A stretch of DNA of 64,000 nt from Fagopyrum homotropicum (lineage: Eukaryota > Streptophyta > Magnoliopsida > Caryophyllales > Polygonaceae). Numbering within the stretch: the first letter of the stretch is position 1; the number at the start of each line of letters is the position of its first letter. This document shows, in pieces, positions 31,249-43,980 of this stretch. The position numbers and the translations under genes were made by a program. The stretch lies in the NCBI GenBank assembly GCA_033239125.1, contig BSWB01000005.1, forward strand, positions 47,414,993 through 47,478,992. The letters are read 5' to 3'. The notes below the pieces were generated by a model. It had not been told where the DNA came from, ran no database searches, and saw only the letters and a list, made by a program, of their open reading frames with translations.

Positions 31249-34017
31249 CCTAGGTTGACAACAATGGCATTCGCAATCTTCTAAAGGCCGAATGAGGAAT
31301 AAACAGAACCCACACGGGTTCTGACTTTTTGTTTTCAAAATCACATGCATGAGTCGGGGTAGAATGTACGGACCACCACTTCTTCCGCGGATCTCGGCAG
31401 CTTAGTTTATTGGATTTGTATATATATATGTAGATATGTAGGTATGTATAATATATGTGGATTGTAGTTGCATGATGACTTGATTTATATGTATAGTGAA
31501 TATATGTGGACTATAATACATGTTTGGACCTTGTTTTGTTGTAATGGATTGCCGGATGTGTTATGTGAGTGGTAATATGGACATAAGACTATATAGCCTT
31601 ATACTATATTCTTATTATCTATAGTAGCATATGGAGATATAGGACCTTATAGAAAAGATGATAGTAAGATATCATCATCGTTAAGACGACGTCGTTGGAT
31701 TAGGATAGCGTTCATACGTGGAGGAATACGCTCAAGTATCGAGTTGAGCATTTCGTGCTAACAAACACCGTGACAATATCGGATTCCTTTAAAAGGATGT
31801 CGAAGAGAAAGATTAGAGAAGACATAATCGACGGACGAACAAGTGAAAGGAAAACTCGAGACAACTTAAGAGAAATCAAGATGGAAGTTATACAAATAGG
31901 GAAGCGACATGAAGACATGATAGCGATTCTGAGGAAACAATGGTGGAGCGTGAATGAAGCAACTACACACAAAGAACATAAGATTCTTCCAAGTGGCGTG
32001 ACGATAAAGCAAAGACGCGTATCGAGAGGAAGAGAAGTACCTACTAGCAAGGGTAGAAGTGGTATTACATTAAGATGTGAAATTTTCTTCAAATGCTCCT
32101 AAGCATTGGAGTTAAGATGAGAAGAGTGATCGAACCTCTTGCGAAAGATTTACGATGCCGTAAGTTAAGCTTACGAGGTACCAATAAGTGAAGTGTCAAC
32201 ATCAAAGTAGTTAGGAGAAGAAGGGCATGGTGGGGTTTCACGTGGAGTTGACCGGCTTCCGTTATGACGATAAGGCTAAGTGATGCAAAGAAGAAAGAAG
32301 TGTGAGTATATGTTGATCCCGAGAGGATGAGAGAGGCAACAAGAAGCTTCTATTGATGGAGAGACTTGAGATACCAATCAGGAGAAACATGAACGGACGA
32401 TATATGAGGCTAGAATTTTGGTGAAGGTTTACTTGAAGGACAACATGGAATAATGGTTAAGCCTATGGAAGGGAGTTATACGAAACTACAAGGCCAAGAA
32501 AATATGCTTACATTATAAAGAAGAGGAAGCATGTGATGAAGAAGGAACTAAAGGAGTTTAAGGTAGAGTACCTCGAGGAGGATAGCCTTCATGAGAATGG
32601 TAACATAGAAAGTGTAGTAGACGGTAAGTCATTGACTTCTGAGATGATCAAATACAAGTTAATCGGTGACAACTGAGAACGCACAAGTGCGGGTTGTCCA
32701 TTGATGAGTGTAGAGGGGATGAGTAAACAAGACTATGGGAAAATAAAGGATCGGCAACAAGATCTTAGAGTATTCGTGGTGGATCAATGTCAATGGTAAG
32801 GAAGTACATCAACGGAAGTACATTTTTCTTAATAAAATAATGTTGAAGGAGTTCAAGCAAATAGTTGTTACATACCTCCTTGGGGAGGATGAAGATGACC
32901 CTTTGTGAACTTCTTAGGTCATGAAGACGGGATATGGGAGATCGACTTGGATTATAAGTTTTAAGGTTTGATCATGGTAAAGGGAACTAGTAGATCAAGA
33001 GGAAGGTGAGGTTCCACTGTTCGTGGTGCATAGACGGGAGTATAATAAGAGGATGCATAGTATGTTCGTTCTAATGAAATGGATGATATGTTTTCGCGAG
33101 CAAAAGCCGAGTCAGATGCTTCAAAGCTCACACTGAAGAACCATGGTGGTTATGGTGTGAAAGGGAAGACCTAGATTAGGGCAACGCTGCAAGCTTAGAG
33201 TTTAGGATGTTAGCGCTCGGTGACGTAATAAGTGGATCTTTCAGTGATGATGGTTGGAGAAATTTCACCTAAGGGCATACTAGTACGGTCGTGAAGATTA
33301 TTTATGGAATACCAAGAGATTCTTAAGGGGACCAACAAGAGAAAGAGAAAACTAAAGTTTTGAAGTTCGATGTTGATTTGAGATGTACAAGAAGTGTATG
33401 AAAGATCGAGGTAAGAGCCTCTGCGGTTGTTTGACATTACATAAGAAAATGAAGTGTAAATTTCTACGCCTAATTGAAGAGAGGATGTCTATGGTGAGAG
33501 CTTATGTAGAATACAAGGAGCTCCTCCCATATGTTGGGATGTCATAGAAAGCAAAGAAGATTGTATCGAGTTGTTATAAGGTATGATCGAGTCTTGTAGT
33601 TAAGACCTTTGTGATTGAACACATGTGCAAGAAGAGGAATTAAGCTGAGTTATTGCTTAACTAAGGCTTCAAGAGTTGGAAATTTAGAGCAAGTCTCTCG
33701 AGTTCTGTGGATGAAGGATATAATAGCTATAGAAGGAGCAACAAAAGAGTTGAAGGACGTCACCTCAACAGATCAGGGTGGACCACTTGTCAAGCGTTAG
33801 GACCAGGTTGTGTCGGTCATCACGATATGAGATGGGTAGAGAAAAGATGTGACCCGAGATAGAAAGGATTACAATGCATCGGAAGGTGGATTTCACCATT
33901 AAGTTGATTTGAAGTTCATGTTGGAAGTATATCTTGAACTCTTGATTTGAAGTTCATGATTAGAAGTATATCTTGAACTCTTGATTTGAAGATCTTATGG
34001 GGAACACCAGTTTGCGA
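31249..34017 (+). pseudogene. Element A interior, gag/protease region, decayed
   Basis: No open frame beyond about 126 codons and no recognisable gag, zinc knuckle or protease motif. The sequence is purine-rich and colinear in length with the corresponding part of element C. Short frames such as 31755-32102 have no recognisable domain. I see no captured host gene. Confidence 0.55.
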
Positions 34018-34400
34018 AATGAGAGACGGTTATCTCTGTTTGTACATTGATAACCATAAGTTGAACAAGATGACAATGAAAGACAAGTATCCCTTACAAT
34101 GAATGGAAGATCTACTCGATCAGTTGCAAGGGTCAGTAGTCTTTTCTAAAATTGATTTAAGGCCAGATTGCCACCAATTGAGGATTCGAAACTAGGATGT
34201 TGCAAATACGGCTTTCCGGACAAACCATGGTCACTACAAGTTGTAGTGATTCCATATGGGCTTACTATGCCCCGGACAAGATATTTTGGTCTACTCTTGA
34301 AGAAAAGAGAAGTTGTATGACAAGTTGTCTCGGGATGGCAACCCCGAAGGATGTGAAAGAGGTTACAAGTTTCTTGGATGAGCTGAGCTTTACCATATAT
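34018..34400 (+). pseudogene. Element A reverse transcriptase remnant
   Basis: Through stops and frameshifts the plus strand reads YIDNHKLNKMTMKDKYPLQ, MEDLLDQLQGSVVFSKIDLR, CHQLRIRN and NTAFRTNHGHYKL, the fingers and palm order of a gypsy RT. At 34252-34300 the block HMGLL.P joins almost directly to DILVYS, so the segment that should carry the first catalytic residues is deleted. At about 34312-34370 a second join links LYDKLSRDG to a block equivalent to ATPKDVKEVRSFLG, removing the next subdomain. Element C has both joins at the same places. Confidence 0.85.
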
Positions 34401-35332
34401 GTGAAGGGAGAAGTTGTGTAACACCTTTTACGGTAACCTACTACGGATGACGATGAAGTATTGAATGGAACGAAGAATTGACAATAGAGTTGTTGTGAGT
34501 TAGGAGGAGATTCCTTGGTGAAACCGTTTTGAAATGGCCTCGAGGTATGATGAGTTTGAAGTATACAAGAGATTCTCCAAGACAAAGTCTTGATTGAGTA
34601 TTGAGGAACGATGTAAAAATAATAGCATACATGTCGCGCTAGTAGGAACGGTGTGAAGTAAATTACTTGCTTCATTACATGGAACTTACAACGAGAATTG
34701 AAGAAAACATAACATTAAAGTTTGGGTTACCGAGAACCAAAACCAACTGTGTGAATCGGAAGCTCGTCTTTCTTTGTTAGAGACGATCAAAGAGAAACAT
34801 AATGGCAATACTGCAGTGAGAAAAACCCGAGAATGAAGTTGAGTTTCCGATATATCGGACCTTTTTGAGACCTTAACGCGAGTTGGAGTAGTGACTTACA
34901 AGTTGGCGTTGCCACCAAGAGTAGAGGGTGTTCACCCGGTGTTTCATGGGTATCAATCAAGAGAATACATGCATGATTCGAGATGTGTGGTCAATCAGGA
35001 TGATCTAGTAGCAGACGAGGAAGCAATGAGGCTTATAAGAAGACGATAGATAGTATCTTTGATTGAGTTTTACGCTAAGTTGGTAGCATCGATAGAATCG
35101 ATGGGTTAGACATAGTTCTTCCCTTAGTTGGGTTGTGTATTTGTGTGATGTTATATGTGTAGTTTGTGCCCTGTGCGGTAATGTGTTTTATGACATGATA
35201 TATCTTGTGGTGGTAGTTTGAGTAGATTGTGTGCATAATTTAGAAGTGTTAAGCCTTCTTAGTTTGTGAGTTCATACCTCGCCCTTAGGGACCGAGAAGT
35301 TCGACGCATAGCAAGTTTCGGGACGAAACTTG
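34401..35332 (+). pseudogene. Element A integrase/chromodomain-region remnant and 3' stem
   Basis: At about 34895-35030 the plus strand reads LALPPRVEGVHPVFHGYQSREYMHD and a DDLVADEEA-like continuation, the block between integrase and chromodomain in D and E. No integrase catalytic motifs are legible. The 3' end carries the perfect stem CAAGTTTCG-GGA-CGAAACTTG at 35312-35332. Confidence 0.75.
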
Positions 35333-35349
35333 TTTTTAGGGGGATCTGA
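35333..35349 (+). other. Polypurine tract region of element A
   Basis: TTTTTAGGGGGATCTGA directly precedes the 3' LTR. The AGGGGGA core is the expected plus-strand primer and is shared with element C. Confidence 0.85.
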
Positions 35350-38343
35350 TGTAACGCCCTAACTTTTTTGGGCGTTTGCGATAGTCTTTTTAGCCGGATC
35401 TTATCGATATTTTGATAGCATAAATATTTTTATTATTGCGAGTTTGTTTATATATCAATTTCCGTATATTATATTTTTGGAAATGTCTGAAAAGTTTTCG
35501 AACCAAGAATCCCGTTCCGGGTATATCGATCGAGTTTACTTCTTTTGCTATTTTGTTTTCTATTCTTTTTATTTTTGTTATCTTATCACCTTTCTTTTTT
35601 TTTCCTCTACCCTGTCGTTACCCTCCCGACCCCTGGATGAGGATGCCAGCTATGCGCCTAGCCCTGACACTACAGCCTCCTACCGGACCCCTCGTTACCC
35701 TTTGTCCTTCCCTACCACAACAAGCAAGCGAGGTCTCCTGTCGACCACCCTTCTTCTCCCTCCTGGCTTCCTCACTGGAGCTGACTTGACTGCCACCACC
35801 AGAATCCTCCTTCTCCCTGTGTATCATCACCACTTCCTTCTGCAAGGCTTCCATTCCCTTCTCTGTGACCTTCGAGCTTCATCTCTCTCTTTCTCTCGGA
35901 GCTATGTCGCACCGGAGAAGTGCAGCAACGCACGCCACAATCGAGCCCTCCTCTACTTCCTCTCTTCTTCAACCTCACAACCCCATTCTTCAATCTCTAT
36001 CTGCTCACATCCTCATCTTTCACCAAAACCGGGACAACAGCCTGCCGGAACTCCAGAGCCACCACCCCGTCTCCCTTGCAGCCCAACCTGCACCCTCTGG
36101 AATCGACCTCCCTCCCTCCATTTTTTAGCAGCAACGCCCTCACCTCCATTCGGCATCTATCCCTACGAACCGGAACTGGCGGCCTCCCATCTACAACAAA
36201 CTCCCCTTCACTACAACTCTCCTACCGTATCACTTGAGAAGCCGTCGTCGCTCTGTCCTGCCGGATCTCCAGAGCCGCCGCCGGAGCCACCAACGTCTGC
36301 CGGAAGCTCCATCCCTCTTCTCTGTTCTCGGGGTCGCAAGATGCAACCATGGCCGCCGAAGATGGGGTCGCCTCCTTGCCGCCGACACCCTAGTTCTCCC
36401 CTTGCCTGCGTCGCCACGCTGCCGGAGGAAAACCTGGCATGGACATCGTTCTGCCCTAGCCGCCGCCCCTTGCTTCCTCTTCCAGCGTGAATGCTGCTTC
36501 AAAGGGTTAAAAGAGAGCCCTTTTTACATTTTCGAATTGGGCCCTATATTTTGATATAATTGCAAAATGTACCCCATCTTTATTATTTCAGTTTTGGACC
36601 AAGGTTTTAGAATATAACTATTATACCCTCTTGCAGAATTTTATTTACACACATGAACCTAAATTTTTATATTTCATTTGTGACCCGGTTTTACAAATTA
36701 TCATTTATGTCTTTGTGGATTTATTTCGGATTTATGGCCGAAGATTTAATTGCGGATTATGACCGAGTTTCTAAAATTGTATAAATTGCTCGGAAAGTGT
36801 TTTTAAGATTTTTAAACTCGGATTTGAATCACAGGGGTTATTCTTATAGTTTATATATACTATATATGTAGTAGGTTCAGATTTAGCGTTATGCTAAATT
36901 GGTTTAGTTTGGTGCTAGGTCCGGAAGTGCCCCGATTAAGGCCAACGAATCCATACTCGACATCCGTGGATCGACTTCCGGCTTTTTGACGTTGTGTGAG
37001 TATCCTTTCCCTCGACCTGATTATGTTTAGTAATAGTTGTAGTAGTATCATGCTAGGTTGGATATAACGTAACTTAGAGTGAATGCCAAGTAGTGGCCTT
37101 GATCCTTAGGTGAGTTTTGAGGATATATGATTGTGCTAAGACTTGAGGTGTTTGGTTATCTTATGAGGTTGTTATAAGGCTTTAAGTTATATGATTGATC
37201 TTGTGAGCGTTTTGAGGCTCGAGGTGGGGTTGTATGATCTTGTGGAATTTTGGAGTTTAGGTTTGGCTTATCCTAGTTGCGATGTGAATTATGATCTTGC
37301 GAGATCCGAGGGTTTAGAAGTCTTAGGACTTCTAGCTTGTGTTGAGTGTGATGTGAGCATCAGGGATTCTAGGATGCGGTCGTAGAATTGAGAGTCAAAT
37401 GGTCTTGCGTAGATCATTTGTATAGAAGTCTAAGACTTCTATTGTGAGTGGGTTGTTGTTGATATAGTTATCTTCTTGTGAGCAGGTTATGGTCTTCCTC
37501 CCTAAGGAAACGAGAGTGTCGTGAGTTGAGTGTGGTGACGAGGTAAGTCTTCGGACTTACTTAGCTCGTATTCTTTGTATTAGCATTATTGTGTGTTGGG
37601 TGGTGTGTGTTTATTATTTTATTGTTTATAACAACTAAACCGGAATAGGATTACCGACCTTTATATTATTTGGCCCAAGTGTATGATAACGGGCGGTGAC
37701 ATCACTGCCTGGCTCCCCGTGAGAGCTGGGGGGATCTCGGCGACTGGCCCGTGCTGGTTAGACGGTCGGAGGCATCCGACCGTTCCATTGCCGGAAGAAG
37801 GGACCGAGGCGAGTTTCGGAGGATTCTCGTGTCACAAAAGAAGTTGAACTAGAACGGGATATGACTTAATAAATAAAGATAATAAACCGGATTTGTGTGC
37901 TTTGAGTATGTTGTGTGACTATGTTGAATTAATTGTGTTTGTGCCTTTCCCTTTAATTCTAATGCTTCGAATGTGAGCTAACGGTTTTATACCGAATGTT
38001 GTAGTTTGCCTTGCAGGTTAGGCATGCTCCGAGAGATCCGGAAGGGTGGGCAGCCGGGGTCCGTACATTTTAGGAGTGGGTTTTGGGTAGAGTCGAGTTT
38101 GTATATTATTCATGTATATTGTATATCGTGTGGTGGCATTTGGCCCTTGGTGTTGCATATCGGCTGAAGTCTTTTATTGTTTCTTTCGGGTTTCCTTTCA
38201 TTGCATAAAAATGTATTTCGGTTTTGGCCTTTATTTGTGCCTTGTTGCAAGATCCGGTGAAATTGTTGTCAAGCTAAGGGTCGGGACCCATTGTGAGGTC
38301 CCAACCCGTAGCGCCCCGAGTCCCGCGGATTCGGGGTGTTACA
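35350..38343 (+). mobile_element. Element A 3' LTR (3.0 kb)
   Basis: TGTAACGCCCT to GGGGTGTTACA, nearly identical to 28238-31232. It includes the hairpin tract at about 37293-37560, where the third stem has lost one pair (TCGTAGAAT) and the fifth stem is perfect (ATAGAAGTC-TAA-GACTTCTAT). The 348-codon frame at 35444-36490 arises from the C/T-rich block and is not shared intact by the 5' LTR. Confidence 0.95.
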
Positions 38344-38348
38344 CTCAT
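38344..38348. repeat. Target duplication of element A, right
   Basis: CTCAT matches 28233-28237. Removing element A and one CTCAT brings the RRS and YWWGGLKPDV codons of element E into one frame. Confidence 0.95.
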
Positions 38349-39553
38349 ATTGGTGGGGAGGGCTGAAGCCCGATGTAGCCAGATTTGTGGCATAGTGTGC
38401 GACCTTCCAACAAGTCAAGATTGAGCATCACAGACCTGGAGGTGAGCTCCATCCACTGCCAGTACCGCAGTGTAAGTGGGAGGACGTCTCCATGGACTTT
38501 GTGACCGGATTGAGGCCCAGTAGGAGTTTTAATGTTATATGGGTTGTTGTTGATAGATTGACGAAGACAACACATATCATTCCTATCAGAGAGACGTGGC
38601 CAGTGAGAAGATTGGTTGAGGAGTACACTAGACATATAGTAAGACTCCATGGTGTACCGAGGACGATCGTCTCTAATCGAGATGGACGGTTTACCTCAAG
38701 GTTTTGGCAGTAAATTCAGACTACTTTGGGGACAAGTCTACACTTCACGACTGCGTTTTACCCCTAGACAGGCGGTCAGTCAAAGAGGACCATCCAAACC
38801 CTTGAGGATATGCTGCGAGCTTGTGTGTTGGATTGGGGATAAGGATGGTCTGATTACCTCCTATTGGTTGAGTTCTCATACAACAATTAGCATGCATCAA
38901 TTGGGATGGCTCCATATGAGGTACTATATGGACGTAGGTGTCGTACACCATTATGCTGGGATGAACCTAGAAGTATCAGTGGGATAGCGCCAGAGCAGAT
39001 TCAAGATGATATGGCTCGAGTAGCGCTGATTAGAGAGAGGATGCTGGCTGCACAAAGTCGCCAAAAGTCATATGTAGACAGGAGGAGTCGACCACTAGAG
39101 TTCAGAGTGGGAGCTCATGTCTAGCTTTAAGGATCTACGATGCCAAGCATTAGACGTTTTGGAATAAAGGGAAAGCTGAGTCCCCGATATGTCAGTCCTT
39201 TCGAGATATTGGATAGAGTCGGGAGGGCAGCCTACAGATTAGCATTGCCTATTAGATTAGAGGGTGTTCATCTTGTGTTCCATGTGTCTCAACTGAGGGA
39301 GTATATACGAGATCTGAGGCACATTGTGAGTTATGATGATTTAGTGGTTGAGCCGGACCACACCTTTGCTGATCATCCTATTGCAGTCCTAGAGCGAGGT
39401 GTGAGATGCCTGCGTTCAAAGGACATCCCCATGTTGAGGATACAGTGGTCGAGACGAGGACCTGAGGAGGCTACATGGGAGACCGAGGATAGTATCCAGA
39501 GGAACTATCTAGAGTTTTATGCTGAGATAGATGCACCTATGATCAATGAGTAG
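38349..39553 (+). pseudogene. Element E pol part 2: integrase core and chromodomain
   Basis: It continues the integrase interrupted at 28237 with YWWGGLKPDVARFVA. The core shows MDFVTGLRPS (first catalytic Asp) and VSNRDGRFTSRFWQ (second). The third position reads TGGQSKRTIQTLEDML, where the usual catalytic Glu of QSER is Lys (38783-38785). Downstream blocks are MAPYEVLYGRRCRTPLCWDE, IAPEQIQDDMARVALIRERM, LSPRYVSPFEILDRVG and RLEGVHLVFHVSQLREYI. A chromodomain follows (HPIAVLERGVRCLRSKDIP, MLRIQWSRRGPEEATWETED) and a stop at 39553. Stops and a few frameshifts interrupt it. The chromodomain type matches element D. Confidence 0.94.
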
Positions 39554-40100
39554 ATCTTAGTGCTATCTTTGTGAGTATATGATTTTGTACTTATGTGCTT
39601 ACATGCCTTGATGTGTTTATTCCATGCTACCTATGATGTGATTTATGATCTTATTATATCTTGATGTGCTAGCATGATGTATGATTATAGTTGAAGGATG
39701 TTGTTTCCTCCATGCTATCTGAGTGCTATTAGGATTTAGTTGGAGATGGTTTTTTCCTCCATGCTACTTTGTTGGACATAGTTTCATTGGAGATGTATTC
39801 CTCCATACATTATATATGAGTATGATTTGGCTAGAGATGTACTTCCTCTATGCCCTTTGATGTGAGTATGGGAAGAGATGTGATTCCTCTATGCCTTTGG
39901 GTAGCGTTATGACCCTACTTTTTGGAGTTGAGGATTCCTCCATGATGGTGTTTTGATGTTATAGATTGATATAGCTTGTGACCTTCTGAGCGGAGATGTG
40001 ATACCTCCGATAGAGAGAGAGTTATACCTCAACACATGGGTCCGAGAGGATTTGGAATTCTGCAAGTTTCGGGATGAAACTTATTTTTAGGGGGGAGAGA
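39554..40100 (+). other. Element E 3' untranslated region, stem and polypurine tract
   Basis: No gene. Several TTCCTCCATG and TTCCTCTATG blocks recur at intervals of roughly 50-80 bp. The stem AAGTTTCG-GGA-TGAAACTT lies at 40064-40082 (one G-U pair), followed by the purine tract AGGGGGGAGAGA just before the 3' LTR. Confidence 0.8.
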
Positions 40101-42051
40101 TGTAAGAGCCTTAGTTTCTGAGTTAATGAGATTGAGTGTTGAGGGCACATATTGTGCCTAAACCGCCCCTGCATGACCCAGAGGCCGCCCCTATGGTTTG
40201 CCTGGGCCGCACCTGCGCCTCCCTGAGCCGCCCTGCGGTTTAGAGTGTGCTGCAGCCGTCTTTGTTGACTCTTGACCCGTGCTTTACTCCATTCCTTCCT
40301 TTATAAGCTTCCTTCTCTCTCTCCTGATGAGAGTTATCTCATTTGCAACTCCATTTTTTCCCTCACATTCCTCTTCTTGTTCTTCCTCTCTTGGAATATC
40401 TTTCTTGATCTTCCTTGAGCGTTGTTGAGTTTGTGAGAATTTTGGATGGCTTTGTTGTTGGTTGATGATGGTTATTGATGATGTGCTTGTTAATAGCCAG
40501 CCTTGAGCTTGTGAAGTGTGTTTCCCTGTGCATAGGTTCAACTTGGTGAGTTCATCTCCCATCTCTTCTTATCTTTTTCTTTCTTCTTTCTTCCTTCTTT
40601 TCTTCTTTCCTTCATCTATAGCTTAGGTTCCATAAGTTTGATCTTGTGGCAGCCATGATTGGCTTCATTTGATGTATATATGTATTTATATGAATGTGTA
40701 TGGGTGTTGGCTGAAGAAGGAGGGAAGAGATCGAGTGAAGAAGCAAGGAGAAGCTAAAGGTGTGCCCTTTGCACACCAGCCGTCCCTGCGCCACCTTGGA
40801 CCGCCCCAGCGCCGGCTGACAGCCGCCCCTGTGCCACCTCCTAGCCGCCCCTGCGGCCATCTCCACCAGCCTTGCCTTGCTCTTGGTTCTGCAGGCGTGT
40901 CTTGCTTCTAGGCTTGCCTATGGATGGCATTGCCTCTTCCTTTCCTAGTATAAGAGTGTAGTACCATGCTAGGGAAAGATGAGAGTGTTCGGATGATGTA
41001 TGATCATGTTATGCCTTATACGGCTTTTGAGGACTACTAGGTGGTGAGGCTTAGGTTAAGGGTGATCCTATGGATCCCTTGGGTCTAGGTGTGACCCCTT
41101 TGATTGATAGGAGATTTACATATCTCTATGCCTTGTTATTGGACAGTGTAACTTTCAGGATTGGAGGTTGATCGTGGTTGACTGTTATACGAGGTTGAGG
41201 TAAGTACGTAGGACTTACTTAGCTACCATCCTTATATTGGGTGTTTGCATGAGTGGTGTGCGTTATATGTTTCCTATGATAGCATGTGATGTCTAGTATT
41301 ACCGACCAATGTTTTATTTATAGCCCCGTATGCGTGGCTGTGATAACCTTTCCCTTTCATCCTGCCGTGGAGTCTGGGAGGTTCTTTGACGCCAAGCCAC
41401 TAGGTATACAGGAAGGGCGCAATCCACTCCCATTGGATATACGGGTTGTGTGACCGACAATACTTCTAGATGGCTAGCAGCCCTAGAGGCGAGGATGATA
41501 CGTTCCTCATGTCACATAGTTTCATCTATCTATCTATCTATCTATCTATCTGCATATATACGATTTGAGTGAATGACTATTATATAAAGATAATAAATGG
41601 GTAAATGTGTTATAGCATGTTGATGTGTTTATCTTTCATGATTGTGCTTGTGCTTATGCATTACCTTTTATACGTATGGTTAGCTAATGGTTTCATACCA
41701 TGTTGTAGATGCCTTGCACGATAGGCGTGCTGTTGAGTGATCTGGCAGGATGGCAGGCCGAGGACCTCACGTACATAGGATAGTTGTGGCTTTTGGGGTT
41801 GTTTATGTTTCCCTCTTGCGTGAGGATGATGTTTTGTTTACCTCTTGTGTGAGGATGTTATTTTATACTCGGCTATGATCTTGTTTACCTCTTTTGGTTG
41901 TACAGTTTTATACAGCTTCATGTATTTGTTTTATATCTATCAGTGCCATGTTGTAAGGTCCAGTGAGCTTGTTGTCAGGCTAGGGTCAGGATCCACTGTG
42001 AGATCCTAGCCCAATGTGGCATCCCGAGTTCAGCGGATTTGGGGTGTTACA
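40101..42051 (+). mobile_element. Element E 3' LTR (1.95 kb)
   Basis: TGTAAGAGCC to GGGGTGTTACA. It is shorter than LTRs A and C and related to LTR F. It carries repeated GCCGCCCCTG(C/T)G blocks (40170-40250 and 40780-40860), a TATA-like site, the hairpin GTAAGTAC-GTA-GGACTTAC (41200-41218, one mismatch), a TCTA microsatellite (about 41523-41550) and the terminal block. Confidence 0.92.
40300..40308 (+). promoter_or_regulatory. Candidate TATA box of LTR E
   Basis: TTTATAAGC precedes a C/T-rich stretch (CTTCCTTCTCTCTCTCC), matching the arrangement in LTR B. It is a likely core promoter. Confidence 0.4.
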
Positions 42052-42501
42052 CATATAAGCCTGATATCATCTCATGAGCGTAATATCCACTAGACGAATA
42101 CATGTGTTTTGTTGATATGATCTCTTGTAGATAAATTATAATCAATAGCTAACGTTTTAAACCGATTATTTTTAGGTAATGCTGATCATAAGAACATTGC
42201 AGGGATGTCAACTATATGATGTTGACATTCGGAGTAGTCTTACCCCAAGGGTTGGTTGAACTTGTTTTGAAGCTTTGTCATCATGGACGCTTACAAAGCC
42301 ACAATTGTATAAGCAACGCTCGCAAGCAAGTCTTTATGTAAATGTTTTGCCAAAAAGCATGTTGGATGTTTTCGTTTTTTTTTTCGTGATTCTAGTTGCA
42401 AGGTTCTATTTTTGAAGTTGGTATGAGACTAATTAATGTGACCCATTGTGTGAAACTTAGCCTAGTGACGTCTTGAGTTATTAAAAAACCGGGTTATTAC
42501 A
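42052..42501 (+). mobile_element. 3' fragment of another gypsy LTR
   Basis: It ends ACCGGGTTATTACA and contains a TAGCTAACGTTTTAAACCG block and a GACCCATTGTG block, equivalents of the last 450 bp of the other LTRs but strongly diverged. Element E appears to have inserted into it; its left part is not in the window. Confidence 0.65.
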
Positions 42502-43189
42502 TATATAATTTCATGTAAAGTAGTATAACTAAATAAAACCACAAGTCCAAAATATAAAATTACTCATTCGTCTTGTAAGCGTTCATGACGACGTATGAAT
42601 AAAAAGCTTAACATATGCATGGAGTATAGTTGCGTGAGAAAAAATCGTTCACTTCATCTGAATTTGGAGTTCTCATAACATTCACATATTATTAGTGTTT
42701 CTATACTAATTGTTTGTTAGAGTGCACTTCGTCCTTCAACTTCTTTCATCCGTATATTCAAACCGGTATTGTATATTTGTTAAATAGATATGACATTGTG
42801 TCGGTCATATAATTGTAAGGAAAAGATATTTCTCGGTTTGAACCGTCATCCGATTCCACACCCCATCTTTTGATATTGAAGAAAACCAATTGTCTGACAT
42901 ATGCAATCTCGAACAAGTGTTAAGGAAATGTGTGGTTGTGCACTCCACATATAACTCTCAATGTCCATTTTTGAACCTTCTCTTATGACCCTCGAGTTTG
43001 AATTTACACTTGTTATTCTTCAACCTCACGTAGCTAGTTGATGACGCAAAATCAAGGTCAATGTCTTTCTTCTTACCAAGATCCTCGTACCGTTCGCATG
43101 TAAAAGAAATATACAAAATACAACATTTTTTTACCATGATTTGTTTGAGATTAACACCATCCCCCCAATATAACTATACCAATACACTA
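42502..43189. other. Unassigned AT-rich DNA
   Basis: No repeat match elsewhere in the window and no credible frame. Nothing further can be supported. Confidence 0.5.
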
Positions 43190-43406
43190 TAAGGCTCGTT
43201 TGGTACGATTCCCATTGAATCAGGAATCGGAATCGGAATAAGTCATACCGATACCTCGTGTTTGGTAAGACTTATAATCGGAATGAAAATGATTTCATGG
43301 AATGACTCATTCCAACTCTAGAGATTAGAGGAGTTGATTCCATAAATTAAAGGTGGGTATCATCGATTCCAAAATAAACTCATTTCAAATTTTAAACTAA
43401 AATTAC

Positions 43407-43437
<31 letters not shown>

Positions 43438-43440
43438 TAT
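43190..43440 (+). mobile_element. Left end of an outer TIR-like DNA element
   Basis: GGCTCGTTTGGTACGATTCC followed by GAATCAGGAATCGGAATCGG recurs in inverted, diverged form at about 63230-63295. The GTTTGGTA-type terminus is common in plant MITEs of hAT or PIF/Harbinger type. It ends in an (AT)n run (about 43407-43432). No target duplication could be confirmed. Confidence 0.4.
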
Positions 43441-43980
43441 ACATACAGGGTCGAGATCCGGTGAGAACTATTATTACGGTGAGAAATAAGAACTTATATG
43501 AGTCGTCGGATTATATGATGAACGTCCAAGATTTAATGAATTATATAAGGTAACCATGCATTGTCTTGATTAGATAATTATTTATTAAGTAATTAAGTGT
43601 AAATGGCATATAAAATCATTACTGATTAGGAAATAAAATATTGTTATTGTGATTTGTTCAAATTTGTTTTAGTAAATTTTATTATAAATATAAATTAGAA
43701 ATATTAATGGTTTCTTTATCGTGTTTACAAATTAAAGCAATATTCGGTTTACATTTTTTTTATATAATTTTATATTTACTATTAGGTATTATACAAAGAG
43801 CATGCATGAATAATTTTTTTTAAAGCATGCACGATTAAGTATTATTGCACGTGTAATTTAAATACGGCACATTTTATGTATCGTTTTATTTATTATTTTA
43901 CGTATATTTTATGTGTTTTTTTGAAAGGATGCACTAGTAAATGAAAGAGAGATAATATGCACGAGTAAGTAGCATTGAGT

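Noticed and set aside
35444..36490. 348-codon proline/serine-rich frame in LTR A
   Set aside because: The 5' LTR copy has the frame split by an indel, LTRs S and C do not keep it, and low-complexity C/T-rich DNA gives long open frames by chance.
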